Assembly (NCBI GenBank): GCA_947493165.1
Contig: CANLPY010000001.1
Span: 1,712,501-1,776,500, forward strand
DNA: 64,000 nucleotides
Source of the DNA: an uncultured Erythrobacter sp.
GTDB lineage: Bacteria > Pseudomonadota > Alphaproteobacteria > Sphingomonadales > Sphingomonadaceae
Direction: 5' to 3'
Position 1 is the first letter of the stretch, and every line of letters begins with the position of its first letter. Below, in pieces: positions 1 through 8,394 of the stretch. A model generated the notes under the pieces. That model did no database searches and was not told the DNA's origin. It was given only the letters and a program-made list of their open reading frames with translations. The position numbers were made by a program, and so were the translations under genes.

Positions 1-2
1 AC

Positions 3-800
3 ATGATGTCGATGGTTGAACCGGGCAGCCAAGCCGAACAAGTCGGGCGATTGGTGCTGGCTGTTGTGGTGATCCTTTTCCTGCCCGCGTTGCCGTTTGG
101 CAATTACCTCATTTACCCATTCTCGATCCTGACCACTTGGTTTCATGAAATGGGCCACGGCATGACCGCGATTGTGATGGGTCAGGATTTTGAACGCCTG
201 TTGATTTTTGCCGATGGGTCAGGCGTTGCTGAGAGCACACTGGACAGCGAAGCCGGCGCGCTCACCCGTGCAGCGATTGCCGCTGGCGGACCGCTTGCAC
301 CAAGTGTCGCCGGCTCGCTGTTGATCCTTGCCAGCGCCAATGACAAATATTGGCGCCCCACTCTGGTTGGACTGGCGGCGGTCATCGCAGCATCAACATT
401 GTTCTACGTTCGCTCTGGCGTAGGGCTGGCAATGCTGCCGCTGGTCGGCGCATTGATCGGTCTGGTTGCATGGCGCGCGTCCGATGGGTTTGTGCGCTTT
501 ACGCTGCAATTCTTGGGCGTGCTCGCGGCGATGAGTATGCTGCGCGACTTCGATTATCTCTTCACCGAACAGGCGGTCATCGGCGGGCAAAGCATGCTGT
601 CAGACACGGGCGCAATCGAAGCGGCGCTCTTCCTGCCGCATTGGTTCTGGGCAGCGATGATCATTATCGCATCAACGTTGATGATCGGGGCGAGCCTGAA
701 ATACGCGCTGCGCGATCAGAGGAGACCGCCGAAGCCGCCCCGCAAGCCCAACTTGCGAAAGCCCGATAATGTGCTGCAGTTTCGGGATCGGAACCACTAA
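3..800 (+). CDS. M50-like membrane zinc metallopeptidase
   Basis: A 265-residue multi-pass membrane protein. The first hydrophobic segment spans about residues 15-35, and a HEMGH zinc-protease motif (His48, Glu49, His52) follows directly, as in the intramembrane M50 family. At least four more hydrophobic stretches follow, and the C-terminus is basic and proline-rich (PPKPPRKPNLRKP). The second M50 metal-ligand motif (NPDG-like) is not evident, so this may be one of the small M50-related proteins of unknown substrate. The ATG lies three bases inside the window, with in-frame Met codons at residues 2 and 4, so the true start could lie further upstream. It is convergent with the TetR gene that follows. 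The family call is fairly safe; the role is unknown. Confidence 0.7.
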   Translation: MMSMVEPGSQAEQVGRLVLAVVVILFLPALPFGNYLIYPFSILTTWFHEMGHGMTAIVMGQDFERLLIFADGSGVAESTLDSEAGALTRAAIAAGGPLAPSVAGSLLILASANDKYWRPTLVGLAAVIAASTLFYVRSGVGLAMLPLVGALIGLVAWRASDGFVRFTLQFLGVLAAMSMLRDFDYLFTEQAVIGGQSMLSDTGAIEAALFLPHWFWAAMIIIASTLMIGASLKYALRDQRRPPKPPRKPNLRKPDNVLQFRDRNH

Positions 801-821
801 GGTTCAAAGATCGACGGCTGG

Positions 822-1460
822 TTAGGTCGCTATCCGCATGGTGTTAACACCGCCGGCGGCCTCACCGGCTTCGCCCGACAATCCAGCAAAAATCGTATCG
901 ATAATCCGCGCGAGTTTCTGCTCGGTCAGCTTTTCACCCATCATAACCAGAGCATCTGGCATGATATAAATGCTGACCATCTGATTGATCATCGACAGTG
1001 CCTCATCAATCTCCAACCCAGGGAAGAAACCTTCGGCCTGAGCCTCTGCAATCAATTCGCACAGATAGTGGTCGGCTAGGTCAATGTTGGATCGAATGCG
1101 TTCAAAGTTTGCCGCACCCATTTCGCACACGATCGCAAAGTAGACTGGATTTTCGCGGAAGCGGTCACGCTGGATCACAAAGCGGCGCCGGAAAAATTCA
1201 TAGATTTTACGATTGGGCGGCAGATCGGTCTTCATCACCTCTTCCATCGCGGCGGTGTTGGGTTTTAACCAATGCGCCGCAACAGCATCAAACACATCGT
1301 CTTCATTTTCGAAGATTTCACCGAAGCGCGCGCGCGACAGACCGCTTTCGGCGATCACGCTTTGGATTTCGATGCTGCTGCCGCGCTGATCTACCAAATC
1401 AAGCGCAAGTTGTGCGATGCGCTCGCGCTCGCTGGCGATCGCTTCTTGGGTTAATGGCAT
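822..1460 (-). CDS. TetR/AcrR family transcriptional regulator
   Basis: 212 residues with the usual TetR layout. An N-terminal helix-turn-helix (about residues 12-58) contains IAESGLSRARFGEIFENEDD, followed by an all-helical ligand-binding and dimerisation part. The ATG is preceded by a strong GGAGG ribosome binding site. It lies downstream of, and on the same strand as, an acyltransferase and mccB/ivd, so a link to lipid or leucine catabolism is possible. However, a gap of about 110 bp separates it from the acyltransferase, so it probably has its own promoter. The ligand cannot be read from the sequence. Confidence 0.85.
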   Translation of the reverse strand: MPLTQEAIASERERIAQLALDLVDQRGSSIEIQSVIAESGLSRARFGEIFENEDDVFDAVAAHWLKPNTAAMEEVMKTDLPPNRKIYEFFRRRFVIQRDRFRENPVYFAIVCEMGAANFERIRSNIDLADHYLCELIAEAQAEGFFPGLEIDEALSMINQMVSIYIMPDALVMMGEKLTEQKLARIIDTIFAGLSGEAGEAAGGVNTMRIAT

Positions 1461-1574
1461 ATATAACCACCCTCCTGACCTGGCGCCAATGTAGGAGGCA
1501 CGCCGGCTGTCTTAAAGGCGCAAAATAGCGATTTTATGCGGCTTGAAGTCGAATTCTCTGCAGGCGGCCGCTAA

Positions 1575-2219
1575 TCAAATGTCGTTGCGCCCAGCGATGA
1601 TATCCTTGGCTTGTTGCTCTAGCACTTTGTAGCGATCAAGATCAGGAATCTTTGATCGAAACCATTGGGCGATCTGAAGCAGGTCTTCGCCGTAATTCCC
1701 GCTTGGCATGATGGGAGAGCTAAAGCCGATGGTGCGTTTGTCGTTATCAGCATAGGCAAGGACGATAGGCACGCCTGCGGCTTTGGCGATGTTGTAAAAG
1801 CCTGATTTCCACTTGCCGTCTGAGTTACGTGTGCCCTCGCACGCAATGACGAGGTTTAGCTCCTCGCGCGCGTCATATTCGTCTTTAAGCTGTTCAATCG
1901 TGCCGCCCGACTTTCGGCGGTCCACCCCAATGCCGCCCATATCGAGCATGAAATTGCGCATCATGCCTTGGAACAGAGTGTGTTTGCCCATGAAATTGGG
2001 CTGCACTTTCTCATGATGAGTGGCGCCTGCAAAGAAAACGAAGTCCCAATTGGACGTATGCGGCGCACCAGCAATGACACATTTTTTCACGTCGATCGGG
2101 AAAGGCTCTACCACCTTCCAGCCCATGAGCCGGTAGAAGATCAATATGATCCGGTTCACAATTCGCGAAAGCAAGCCGACAGTTCGGGTCTCATTGTGTT
2201 TCAAGTGCGTCTCCGTCAC
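1575..2219 (-). CDS. lysophospholipid (PlsC-like) acyltransferase
   Basis: A 214-residue protein with the glycerolipid acyltransferase signature. The catalytic H-x4-D box is HTSNWD (His54, Asp59), with a phosphate-binding EGTR at about 129-132. Such enzymes transfer an acyl group from acyl-ACP or acyl-CoA to a lysophospholipid or related acceptor at the inner membrane. A short hydrophobic stretch near residues 20-33 could act as a membrane anchor. It is short for a PlsC, closer to the small acyltransferases of unassigned acceptor. The start is GTG; no better in-frame ATG was found. It lies 55 bp downstream of mccB on the same strand. Confidence 0.82.
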   Translation of the reverse strand: MTETHLKHNETRTVGLLSRIVNRIILIFYRLMGWKVVEPFPIDVKKCVIAGAPHTSNWDFVFFAGATHHEKVQPNFMGKHTLFQGMMRNFMLDMGGIGVDRRKSGGTIEQLKDEYDAREELNLVIACEGTRNSDGKWKSGFYNIAKAAGVPIVLAYADNDKRTIGFSSPIMPSGNYGEDLLQIAQWFRSKIPDLDRYKVLEQQAKDIIAGRNDI

Positions 2220-2274
2220 GCATATGTGCGTGCTTAGAGGTAGTTACGCAAGGGAAAGGCTGTGGGTTTCGCCT

Positions 2275-3882
2275 TCACATCCTAAACACGCCAAAGCTTG
2301 GGCGCTCTGGGATCGGCGCTTCGAGCGTCGCGGCGAAGGCCAGGCCCAGCACGTCGCGGGTTTGCGCGGGGTCGATCACCCCATCATCCCACAGCCGCGC
2401 AGTGGCGTAATAGGGGTTGCCCTCGTCCTCATATTTTTGGCGGATCGGGGCCTTGAATTCTTCAGCCTGCTCCTCGGTCCAGCTATCTGCATCGCGGTGG
2501 ACCGTGGCGAGAACGGATGCCGCCTGCTCCCCGCCCATCACGGAGATGCGCGCGTTGGGCCATGTGAACAGGAAGCGCGGGGAATAGGCGCGCCCGCACA
2601 TTCCGTAATTGCCCGCGCCAAATGACCCGCCGATCACAACCGTGATTTTGGGCACGCTGGCGGTGGCAACAGCCGTCACCAGCTTCGCGCCGTGTTTGGC
2701 GATGCCCTCCGCCTCATATTTGCCGCCGACCATAAAGCCGGAGATATTCTGCAGGAACAACAAAGGTATGCGGCGTTGCTGCGCGAGTTCAATGAAATGC
2801 GCACCCTTTTGTGCGCTTTCGGAAAACAGGACGCCATTATTCGCCAGGATCGCGACCGGCATACCCCAGATATGCGCAAAGCCGCACACCAGAGTGTTGC
2901 CATAATGCGCTTTGAACTCGTGAAACTCGCTGCCGTCGACCAGCCGCGCGATGATCTCTTTCACATCATAGGGCGCGCGCACATCGTCGGGAATGACGGA
3001 GTACAGCTCTTCTGCGTCAAACTTCGGCGGGCGCGGGTCTTTCAGCGCAACATCCGCCGCCGCACCCGTATTCTCGCCCAGATGCGACACGATATCGCGC
3101 ACTATCGTCAGCGCGTGTTCGTCATTTTCGGCCAAGTGATCGACGACGCCCGATTTCTTGGCATGCAGATCGCCGCCGCCCAGATCCTCTGCGGTGATTT
3201 CCTCACCCGTCGCGGCCTTCACCAGCGGAGGCCCGGCGAGGAAGATCGTACCCTGCTCGCGCACGATCACGGTCTCGTCAGACATGGCGGGCACATAGGC
3301 CCCGCCCGCGGTGCAGCTGCCCATAACGCAGGCGATCTGCGGTATGCCAAGCGCGGACATATTCGCCTGATTGAAAAAGATGCGGCCAAAGTGATCGCGG
3401 TCTGGGAAAACCTCGGCCTGATGCGGCAGGTTCGCCCCGCCGCTATCGACGAGGTAGATGCACGGCAGGCGGTTCTCCATCGCGATCTCTTGCGCGCGAA
3501 GGTGCTTCTTGACCGTCATCGGATAGTATGTGCCGCCTTTGACCGTCGCATCATTGCACACGATCATGACTTGGCGGCCCGACACGCGGCCAATACCGGC
3601 GATCATGCCTGCGCCGGGAATATCCGCATCGTAAAGCCCGTTGGCGGCAAGCTGACCGATTTCGAGGAAGGGCGAGCCGGGATCAAGCAACCGCTCCACC
3701 CGCTCACGCGGCAGCAATTTGCCGCGCGACACATGGCGCTCGCGGCTGCGCTCGCTGCCGCCCAGTGCGGCCTTGGCCACATGCGCACGCAGCTCGTCTG
3801 CCAGCGACTTATTATGCTGGAGGCGCGCCTTTGCATCGGGCGCTTCGCGATCGAGCGTGGAGGTGAGGGTGGGTGCGGTCAT
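2275..3882 (-). CDS. mccB: methylcrotonyl-CoA carboxylase carboxyltransferase (beta) subunit
   Basis: A 535-residue carboxyltransferase that moves CO2 from carboxybiotin to 3-methylcrotonyl-CoA in leucine and isovalerate breakdown. The sequence is typical of MCC-beta, with a tandem crotonase-like fold, the [11 protein letters not shown] segment, [16 protein letters not shown], and a second-half glycine-rich loop ([19 protein letters not shown]). The ATG at 3882 overlaps the stop codon of the upstream membrane-protein gene as ATGA, so the longer TTG extension is rejected. The biotin-bearing alpha subunit, methylglutaconyl-CoA hydratase and HMG-CoA lyase are absent from this window. The liu pathway is therefore split or lies elsewhere in this genome. 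Confidence 0.93.
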   Translation of the reverse strand: MTAPTLTSTLDREAPDAKARLQHNKSLADELRAHVAKAALGGSERSRERHVSRGKLLPRERVERLLDPGSPFLEIGQLAANGLYDADIPGAGMIAGIGRVSGRQVMIVCNDATVKGGTYYPMTVKKHLRAQEIAMENRLPCIYLVDSGGANLPHQAEVFPDRDHFGRIFFNQANMSALGIPQIACVMGSCTAGGAYVPAMSDETVIVREQGTIFLAGPPLVKAATGEEITAEDLGGGDLHAKKSGVVDHLAENDEHALTIVRDIVSHLGENTGAAADVALKDPRPPKFDAEELYSVIPDDVRAPYDVKEIIARLVDGSEFHEFKAHYGNTLVCGFAHIWGMPVAILANNGVLFSESAQKGAHFIELAQQRRIPLLFLQNISGFMVGGKYEAEGIAKHGAKLVTAVATASVPKITVVIGGSFGAGNYGMCGRAYSPRFLFTWPNARISVMGGEQAASVLATVHRDADSWTEEQAEEFKAPIRQKYEDEGNPYYATARLWDDGVIDPAQTRDVLGLAFAATLEAPIPERPSFGVFRM

Positions 3883-4247
3883 AAGACTGTCTTTTCTTTT
3901 TTGTTCTCTGGCCAATGGCTCCAAGCGGTCCAGAATACAAACATAGCGAACATTGCTTGGAGCATCAGGGGTCCAAGAAACTCATCGTAGCCGAGCGAGA
4001 GGGTGTAGCCATTCACGCCGATGTTTGAGCACATGATCGCTACCCCAAGATATATTCCGGGTCGTGGTTTGAACCAAATCAATATCGCTGCAAGAGGGTC
4101 TAGGAAGGTTAGGCTGGTCCAATAGAGGTTCCACGGCAGCGGGCGAAATTCGTACGGAAGCCAGCCATAATTTATCAGATCCAATGAATGCGTGGTCGTC
4201 CCGATCAGAAAGCCTATCGTCCAGATCACCTTCAGAGCAGTTGGCAT
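3879..4247 (-). CDS. small multi-pass membrane protein of unknown function in the liu operon
   Basis: A 122-residue hydrophobic protein with about three to four membrane segments (near residues 5-20, 40-58, 65-80 and 90-108) and a short basic tail ending KKEKTVL. I do not recognise a named family. It lies 8 bp downstream of ivd, and its TGA overlaps the mccB ATG as ATGA, so it is translationally coupled inside a leucine-degradation operon. That placement suggests a role linked to isovalerate or leucine catabolism, or a neutral insertion. No catalytic motif is visible. Confidence 0.75.
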   Translation of the reverse strand: MPTALKVIWTIGFLIGTTTHSLDLINYGWLPYEFRPLPWNLYWTSLTFLDPLAAILIWFKPRPGIYLGVAIMCSNIGVNGYTLSLGYDEFLGPLMLQAMFAMFVFWTAWSHWPENKKEKTVL

Positions 4248-4255
4248 TCCGGTTT

Positions 4256-5425
4256 TTACCCCGCCGCCCCGATCAGCTCGCGCCCGATCAGCATGCGGCG
4301 GATTTCGTTGGTGCCAGCACCGATATCGAGCAGCTTTGCATCGCGCATATAGCGTTCGACCGGCCAGTCGAGCGTGTAGCCCGCTCCGCCCAGTGCCTGC
4401 ACGCTTTCGGCTGCCACGCGAAACGCGTTTTCGCTCGACAGCAGAATCACACCCGCCGCATCAAACCGCGTTGTGTTTCCCGCATCACATGCGTTGGCCA
4501 CCGCATAGGTGTAGGCGCGCGCCGATTGCAGCGCGACATACATATCGGCCACCTTGGCCTGCATCAGCTGGAAGCTGCCGATAGGTTTGCCGAACTGTTT
4601 GCGCTCGCGCAGATAGGGAATGACCGTGTCGAGGCAAGCCTGCATAATGCCCAGCTGCAATCCGGCGAGCACCACACGCTCGTAATCCAGACCGCTCATC
4701 AACACGCCAACCCCGCCATTCACCGGCCCCATCACCCGGTCCTCCGGGATATGGCAATCGTCGAACACCAGCTCCGCTGTGGGTGAGCCTCGCATACCGA
4801 CTTTCTCGATCTTCTGCCCGATGGAGAAGCCAGCGTCGCCCTTCTCGATCAAGAACGCGGTGATGCCGCGCGATCCGGCATGGCCATCGGTCTTGGCATA
4901 GACGACTAGAGTGTCAGCATAAGGTGCATTGGTGATCCAGAATTTGGTGCCATTAAGCACATAGCCGCCCTGAACAGCCTCGGCCTTCAGCTTCATCGAG
5001 ACAACGTCTGACCCGGCCGACGCCTCTGACATGGCGAGGCTGCCAACATGCTCGCCGCTGATCAGACCCGGCAGATATTTGGCCTTCTGCTCATCATTGC
5101 CCCACCGGCGGATCTGGTTGAGGCACAGGTTTGAATGCGCGCCATAAGACAGTCCCAGCGAAGCGCTCGCCCGGCTCACTTCCTCAACGGCAATCACATG
5201 CTCCAGATAACCCAGCCCTAGCCCGCCGTCCGCTTCCTCAACCGTGATTCCATGCAAGCCCAGTTCGCCCATTTGCGCCCAAAGTTCGTCTTTGGGGAAG
5301 TAATCCTCACGATCGATCTTTTCAGCCAGCGGCGCGATTTGCTCATCAGCAAAGCGGCCGACGCTGTCACGGATCATCTCCGCCGCTTCGCCAAGCTGAA
5401 AATCGAAATCGGGGGTGCTGCGCAT
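4256..5425 (-). CDS. ivd: isovaleryl-CoA dehydrogenase
   Basis: A 389-residue flavoprotein of the acyl-CoA dehydrogenase fold that oxidises isovaleryl-CoA to 3-methylcrotonyl-CoA. The catalytic glutamate in isovaleryl-type enzymes sits in a DxERVVLAG motif, here DYERVVLAG with Glu249. This separates it from short- and medium-chain enzymes, whose glutamate lies near the C-terminus. FAD-binding segments AMSEASAGSD and KFWITNAPYA are present, and the C-terminal IGAGTNEIRRMLIGREL is typical. It is the first gene of the operon ivd, membrane protein, mccB, and is divergent from the histidine kinase gene. Confidence 0.94.
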   Translation of the reverse strand: MRSTPDFDFQLGEAAEMIRDSVGRFADEQIAPLAEKIDREDYFPKDELWAQMGELGLHGITVEEADGGLGLGYLEHVIAVEEVSRASASLGLSYGAHSNLCLNQIRRWGNDEQKAKYLPGLISGEHVGSLAMSEASAGSDVVSMKLKAEAVQGGYVLNGTKFWITNAPYADTLVVYAKTDGHAGSRGITAFLIEKGDAGFSIGQKIEKVGMRGSPTAELVFDDCHIPEDRVMGPVNGGVGVLMSGLDYERVVLAGLQLGIMQACLDTVIPYLRERKQFGKPIGSFQLMQAKVADMYVALQSARAYTYAVANACDAGNTTRFDAAGVILLSSENAFRVAAESVQALGGAGYTLDWPVERYMRDAKLLDIGAGTNEIRRMLIGRELIGAAG

Positions 5426-5574
5426 TTATTCCAGTCCTTTGAAATATTCGTATCTTGATACCTCTTATCAGGGCAGAAGCTCCGCGCAAACAGGCACGCC
5501 TGATCTGGGCGCGAAATCGCCGGGTTGGGTCCAATTCCAAGAGCGTAAGCGGAATTTGTGCTTGCCGCGCTTTA

Positions 5575-7116
5575 ATGTATGAGCGGCCCAGAGAGGATCG
5601 AATCCTGCCCGTCGTTGATCTGCCCCCTTGGCCATCAGACCAGTCACCCGCGAACGACTTTCGCGATGAAGCCGCGCGGCTGCGTGTGCTCGCCAGCTTT
5701 GACGCCGATGGATTGGAAGGGGACCCAGAACTTGCACGTCTTGCGCGGTTTGCAGCCAAGCTGTGTGAAGCACCATCGGCTGCGATTAGTCTGGTAGAAG
5801 AGGAACGGCAGCGATTTATTGCCGGTGAGAACCTGCAATCGGCTGAGACTCCGCGTTCAACCAGTATTTGCGCTCATACAATGGGCGGGAGCTCGCTGCT
5901 CGAAGTCCTCGACGCCTCGCATGACCCACGCTTTGCAAATTTCGAAATAGTGCGCGGAGATACACATCTACGCTATTATGTCGGCGCGCCGCTGATCTCT
6001 TCGGAAGGCGCCTCGCTTGGTGCGCTTTGCGTAACGGACACCTCACCTCGCCAGCACGGTCTCAATTCGCTGCAACGCGAAGGGCTGATGGTTCTGGCTG
6101 AGTCGGTCAAGCGGCGGCTTGAAGCGCATCGGCAATCCCACCTTGCCATCTTTGAGCTCAAAGAAAGCGCGCAGCGGGTCCAATTTATGCTGGACAGCGT
6201 GCCCGATATCGCTTGGTCCGCCGCACCCGGCCCAGTGTTTGATAACTTCAACGCACGCTTTGAGGAAGTGACTGGTAAAACGCCGCCGCGCGAAGCGGAT
6301 GATTGGCGGACCTTTATTCATCCAGAAGACTTCGAAGCAACGCTCGCAAAATTTCAATACGCGCTGGAAAATGCGCGGCCATTTGAAGACGAATGGCGTT
6401 TGCGCCTCGCAGATGGCTCTTATCGTTACGTCGTTTCGCGTGCAGTCCCATCGTCTGATGATCCAGAAACCGCCCGCTGGTTCGGAACTTTGACGGATAT
6501 TGATGAGCAATATCGCATCTCTCAAGAACGCGAATTGCTAGCAGGAGAGCTGGCGCACAGGATCAAGAATATCTTCTCGGTCATCACGGGGCTGATATCG
6601 CTGCGTTCACGCGGCAATCCAGATCAGGGGGCATTTGGCGATGCTCTCAACGATAATATTCGGGCGCTTTCACGCGCTCAGGAATATGCCTTGCCAACCT
6701 CGAATCGATCCGGTGAAAACCTGCAAGATTTGCTCGGAATTATGATGGCGCCCTATGGTGCCGATGGTTCGGGGAAAGTCGCAATTAGTGGTGATGCGGC
6801 AAAGTTTGGCCCCCGCGCGGCCACACCTTTGGCGCTCGTATTTCACGAACTGGCAACCAATGCCGTCAAATATGGCGCGCTGAGCACGGCAAAAGGCAAA
6901 GTGTCCATCACGGTAAAAGCGCTCAAAGATACAGTCACAATCGACTGGCATGAAACCGGCGGACCTGCCATCGAAGAGCCAGAGGCAACCGGATTTGGCT
7001 CACGGCTCACTTCAATGGCCGTCGATCACCAGCTCGGCGGGGCTTTGACGCGAAATTGGCGCGAGACTGGACTTGCCGTATCGCTTACCTTGCCGCGAGA
7101 AAGACTGGAGCAATAA
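5575..7116 (+). CDS. GAF-PAS HWE-family sensor histidine kinase
   Basis: About 513 residues from the ATG at 5575. Domain order is GAF (about 30-190), PAS/PAC (about 200-320), a HWE-type dimerisation/phosphoacceptor domain and a HATPase domain. The phospho-accepting residue is His328 in GELAHRIKNIF. The HWE-type N-box reads FHELATNAVKYGAL, and the WHETGG and GFGSRL motifs follow. There is no transmembrane segment, so it senses a cytoplasmic cue, perhaps light or redox as for many alphaproteobacterial HWE kinases. No receiver gene is adjacent. A longer reading from a TTG at 5455 adds a low-quality N-terminus and is not preferred. No strong ribosome site is visible at the ATG. Confidence 0.88.
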   Translation: MYERPREDRILPVVDLPPWPSDQSPANDFRDEAARLRVLASFDADGLEGDPELARLARFAAKLCEAPSAAISLVEEERQRFIAGENLQSAETPRSTSICAHTMGGSSLLEVLDASHDPRFANFEIVRGDTHLRYYVGAPLISSEGASLGALCVTDTSPRQHGLNSLQREGLMVLAESVKRRLEAHRQSHLAIFELKESAQRVQFMLDSVPDIAWSAAPGPVFDNFNARFEEVTGKTPPREADDWRTFIHPEDFEATLAKFQYALENARPFEDEWRLRLADGSYRYVVSRAVPSSDDPETARWFGTLTDIDEQYRISQERELLAGELAHRIKNIFSVITGLISLRSRGNPDQGAFGDALNDNIRALSRAQEYALPTSNRSGENLQDLLGIMMAPYGADGSGKVAISGDAAKFGPRAATPLALVFHELATNAVKYGALSTAKGKVSITVKALKDTVTIDWHETGGPAIEEPEATGFGSRLTSMAVDHQLGGALTRNWRETGLAVSLTLPRERLEQ

Positions 7117-7127
7117 GGTTGCTGATT

Positions 7128-7625
7128 ATGCGAACCATCACGCACCCTATTTGGGCCCTAGCGCCCTTGGCATTGATGGCCCTCGGCGGCTGTGACGCAG
7201 CTAAAGAGGGTGACGGCGAGGGTGCCGAAGCGCCAGCTGCAAAAGGAAGCGATAGCAGCACGGGCGAAAGCGCCTCCTCCAGCAATGTGCCAATGGCAGA
7301 GACTGGCTGGCTCACTGTCTCAGAAGATGGCGCAGTCTTCACCACCTTCCTTGATGCAGGCGGAACCTACCGCGATTTCCGCAATGGCACCCCTATGCAA
7401 TCAGGCACGTGGCAACGACGCGAAGACGGGCGCTTGTGTTTCGTGCCAGAGGCAACCGACCGCGTCGGTGGCTGTTGGAGCACCGGTGAGTTGGAGAATG
7501 ATGGCACAATGCGCGCAACCGATTCAGAAGGTCGCGCAATTAAGCTAAAACGCGTCACCTATCTTGCTCCGCAGGCGACAGATGCAGACGCCGAGCAATC
7601 TGCGCAAGCCGCCGAAGAGAGCTGA
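7128..7625 (+). CDS. predicted lipoprotein of unknown function
   Basis: 165 residues from the ATG at 7128. A signal sequence ends in a lipobox (LALMALGGC, lipidated Cys22), followed by an acidic, Ser/Gly/Ala-rich linker and a compact domain. That domain contains GTWQRREDGRLCFVPEA and GGCWSTGELENDGTMRATD, with two cysteines that could form a disulphide. It is probably anchored in the periplasm. It starts 11 bp after the kinase stop and overlaps the 5' end of the ABC ATPase gene by about 44 bp, so it may be co-expressed with either. I do not recognise a named family. Confidence 0.72.
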   Translation: MRTITHPIWALAPLALMALGGCDAAKEGDGEGAEAPAAKGSDSSTGESASSSNVPMAETGWLTVSEDGAVFTTFLDAGGTYRDFRNGTPMQSGTWQRREDGRLCFVPEATDRVGGCWSTGELENDGTMRATDSEGRAIKLKRVTYLAPQATDADAEQSAQAAEES

Positions 7626-8394
7626 AGCTATCTCCACCGCGCCGCTGCTCACATTTGATGCCACCACCCGCCATTACGGCGATGTCATCGCGGTCAGCGC
7701 AGTAAGCTGTGAGATTGCCGAAGGTAGCTTCGTCGCATTGGTCGGCGCCTCCGGCTCTGGCAAGTCAACTTTGCTCAAAATGGTCAACACGCTGGAGGCA
7801 CCGAGCGCTGGCAGAGTGCTGTTTACAGGCGATGATGTCACCAACCAGCCGCCCGCGCAGCTGCGCCGCCGGATCGGCTATGTATTCCAAGGCATTGGCC
7901 TTTTCCCGCATATGAGCGTGGCTGAAAACATCGCGATTGGTCCGCGCCTTGCCGGTGAAAGCCTTACCGCCGGCCGGATCGGCGAACTGCTTGAACAAGT
8001 CGAAATGGAAGCCGATATGGCCGCGCGTATGCCAGATGAATTGTCTGGTGGTCAGCGGCAGCGCGTTGGTGTTGCGCGTGCTTTGGCGATTGAGCCAGAA
8101 TTGCTTTTGATGGATGAGCCGTTCGGCGCGCTCGACCCGATCACCCGCGATGCCTTGGGCGAGACGGTTCGCGACCTGCACGACCGCCTTGGCCTAACAA
8201 CGATCATGGTTACACATGATATGGCAGAGGCATTGTTGCTGGCTGACCGCGTGATCGTGATGGATGCGGGCGCCATCGTCGCTGATTGCTCCCCGCATGA
8301 TCTGCTGGCGGGCCAAGGCGGAGAGATCGCACAAGGCCTGGTCGCGGTGCCGCGCCAGCAAGCTGAAAAGCTCGCCGCGATGGAGCGGGAATGA
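7582..8394 (+). CDS. osmoprotectant-type (QAT family) ABC transporter ATP-binding protein
   Basis: A 270-residue ABC ATPase. Walker A is GASGSGKST (about 55-63), the Q-loop is VFQGIGLFPHM, the signature is LSGGQRQRVGVARAL, Walker B is LLLMDEPFGALD, and the H-loop is MVTHDM. It resembles OpuCA/ProV/YehX subunits that power uptake of glycine betaine, choline or related compounds, but the C-terminal CBS domains of OpuCA are missing. Its stop overlaps the start of the fused permease as ATGA, so the two form one importer. The start is uncertain: ATG 7582 lies inside the preceding lipoprotein gene, but no later ATG or GTG precedes the conserved domain. Confidence 0.88.
   Translation: MQTPSNLRKPPKRAEAISTAPLLTFDATTRHYGDVIAVSAVSCEIAEGSFVALVGASGSGKSTLLKMVNTLEAPSAGRVLFTGDDVTNQPPAQLRRRIGYVFQGIGLFPHMSVAENIAIGPRLAGESLTAGRIGELLEQVEMEADMAARMPDELSGGQRQRVGVARALAIEPELLLMDEPFGALDPITRDALGETVRDLHDRLGLTTIMVTHDMAEALLLADRVIVMDAGAIVADCSPHDLLAGQGGEIAQGLVAVPRQQAEKLAAMERE

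Noticed and set aside
1517-1542. AT-rich imperfect dyad (AAAAT-AGCG-ATTTT) upstream of the TetR gene as an operator
   Set aside because: The arms are only five bases and A/T-only, with mismatched flanks. It could be chance in an A/T-rich patch.
2692-3990. A 432-residue reading frame opposite mccB
   Set aside because: It runs antisense to a clear carboxyltransferase gene; the composition is typical of a shadow frame in a G/C-rich genome.
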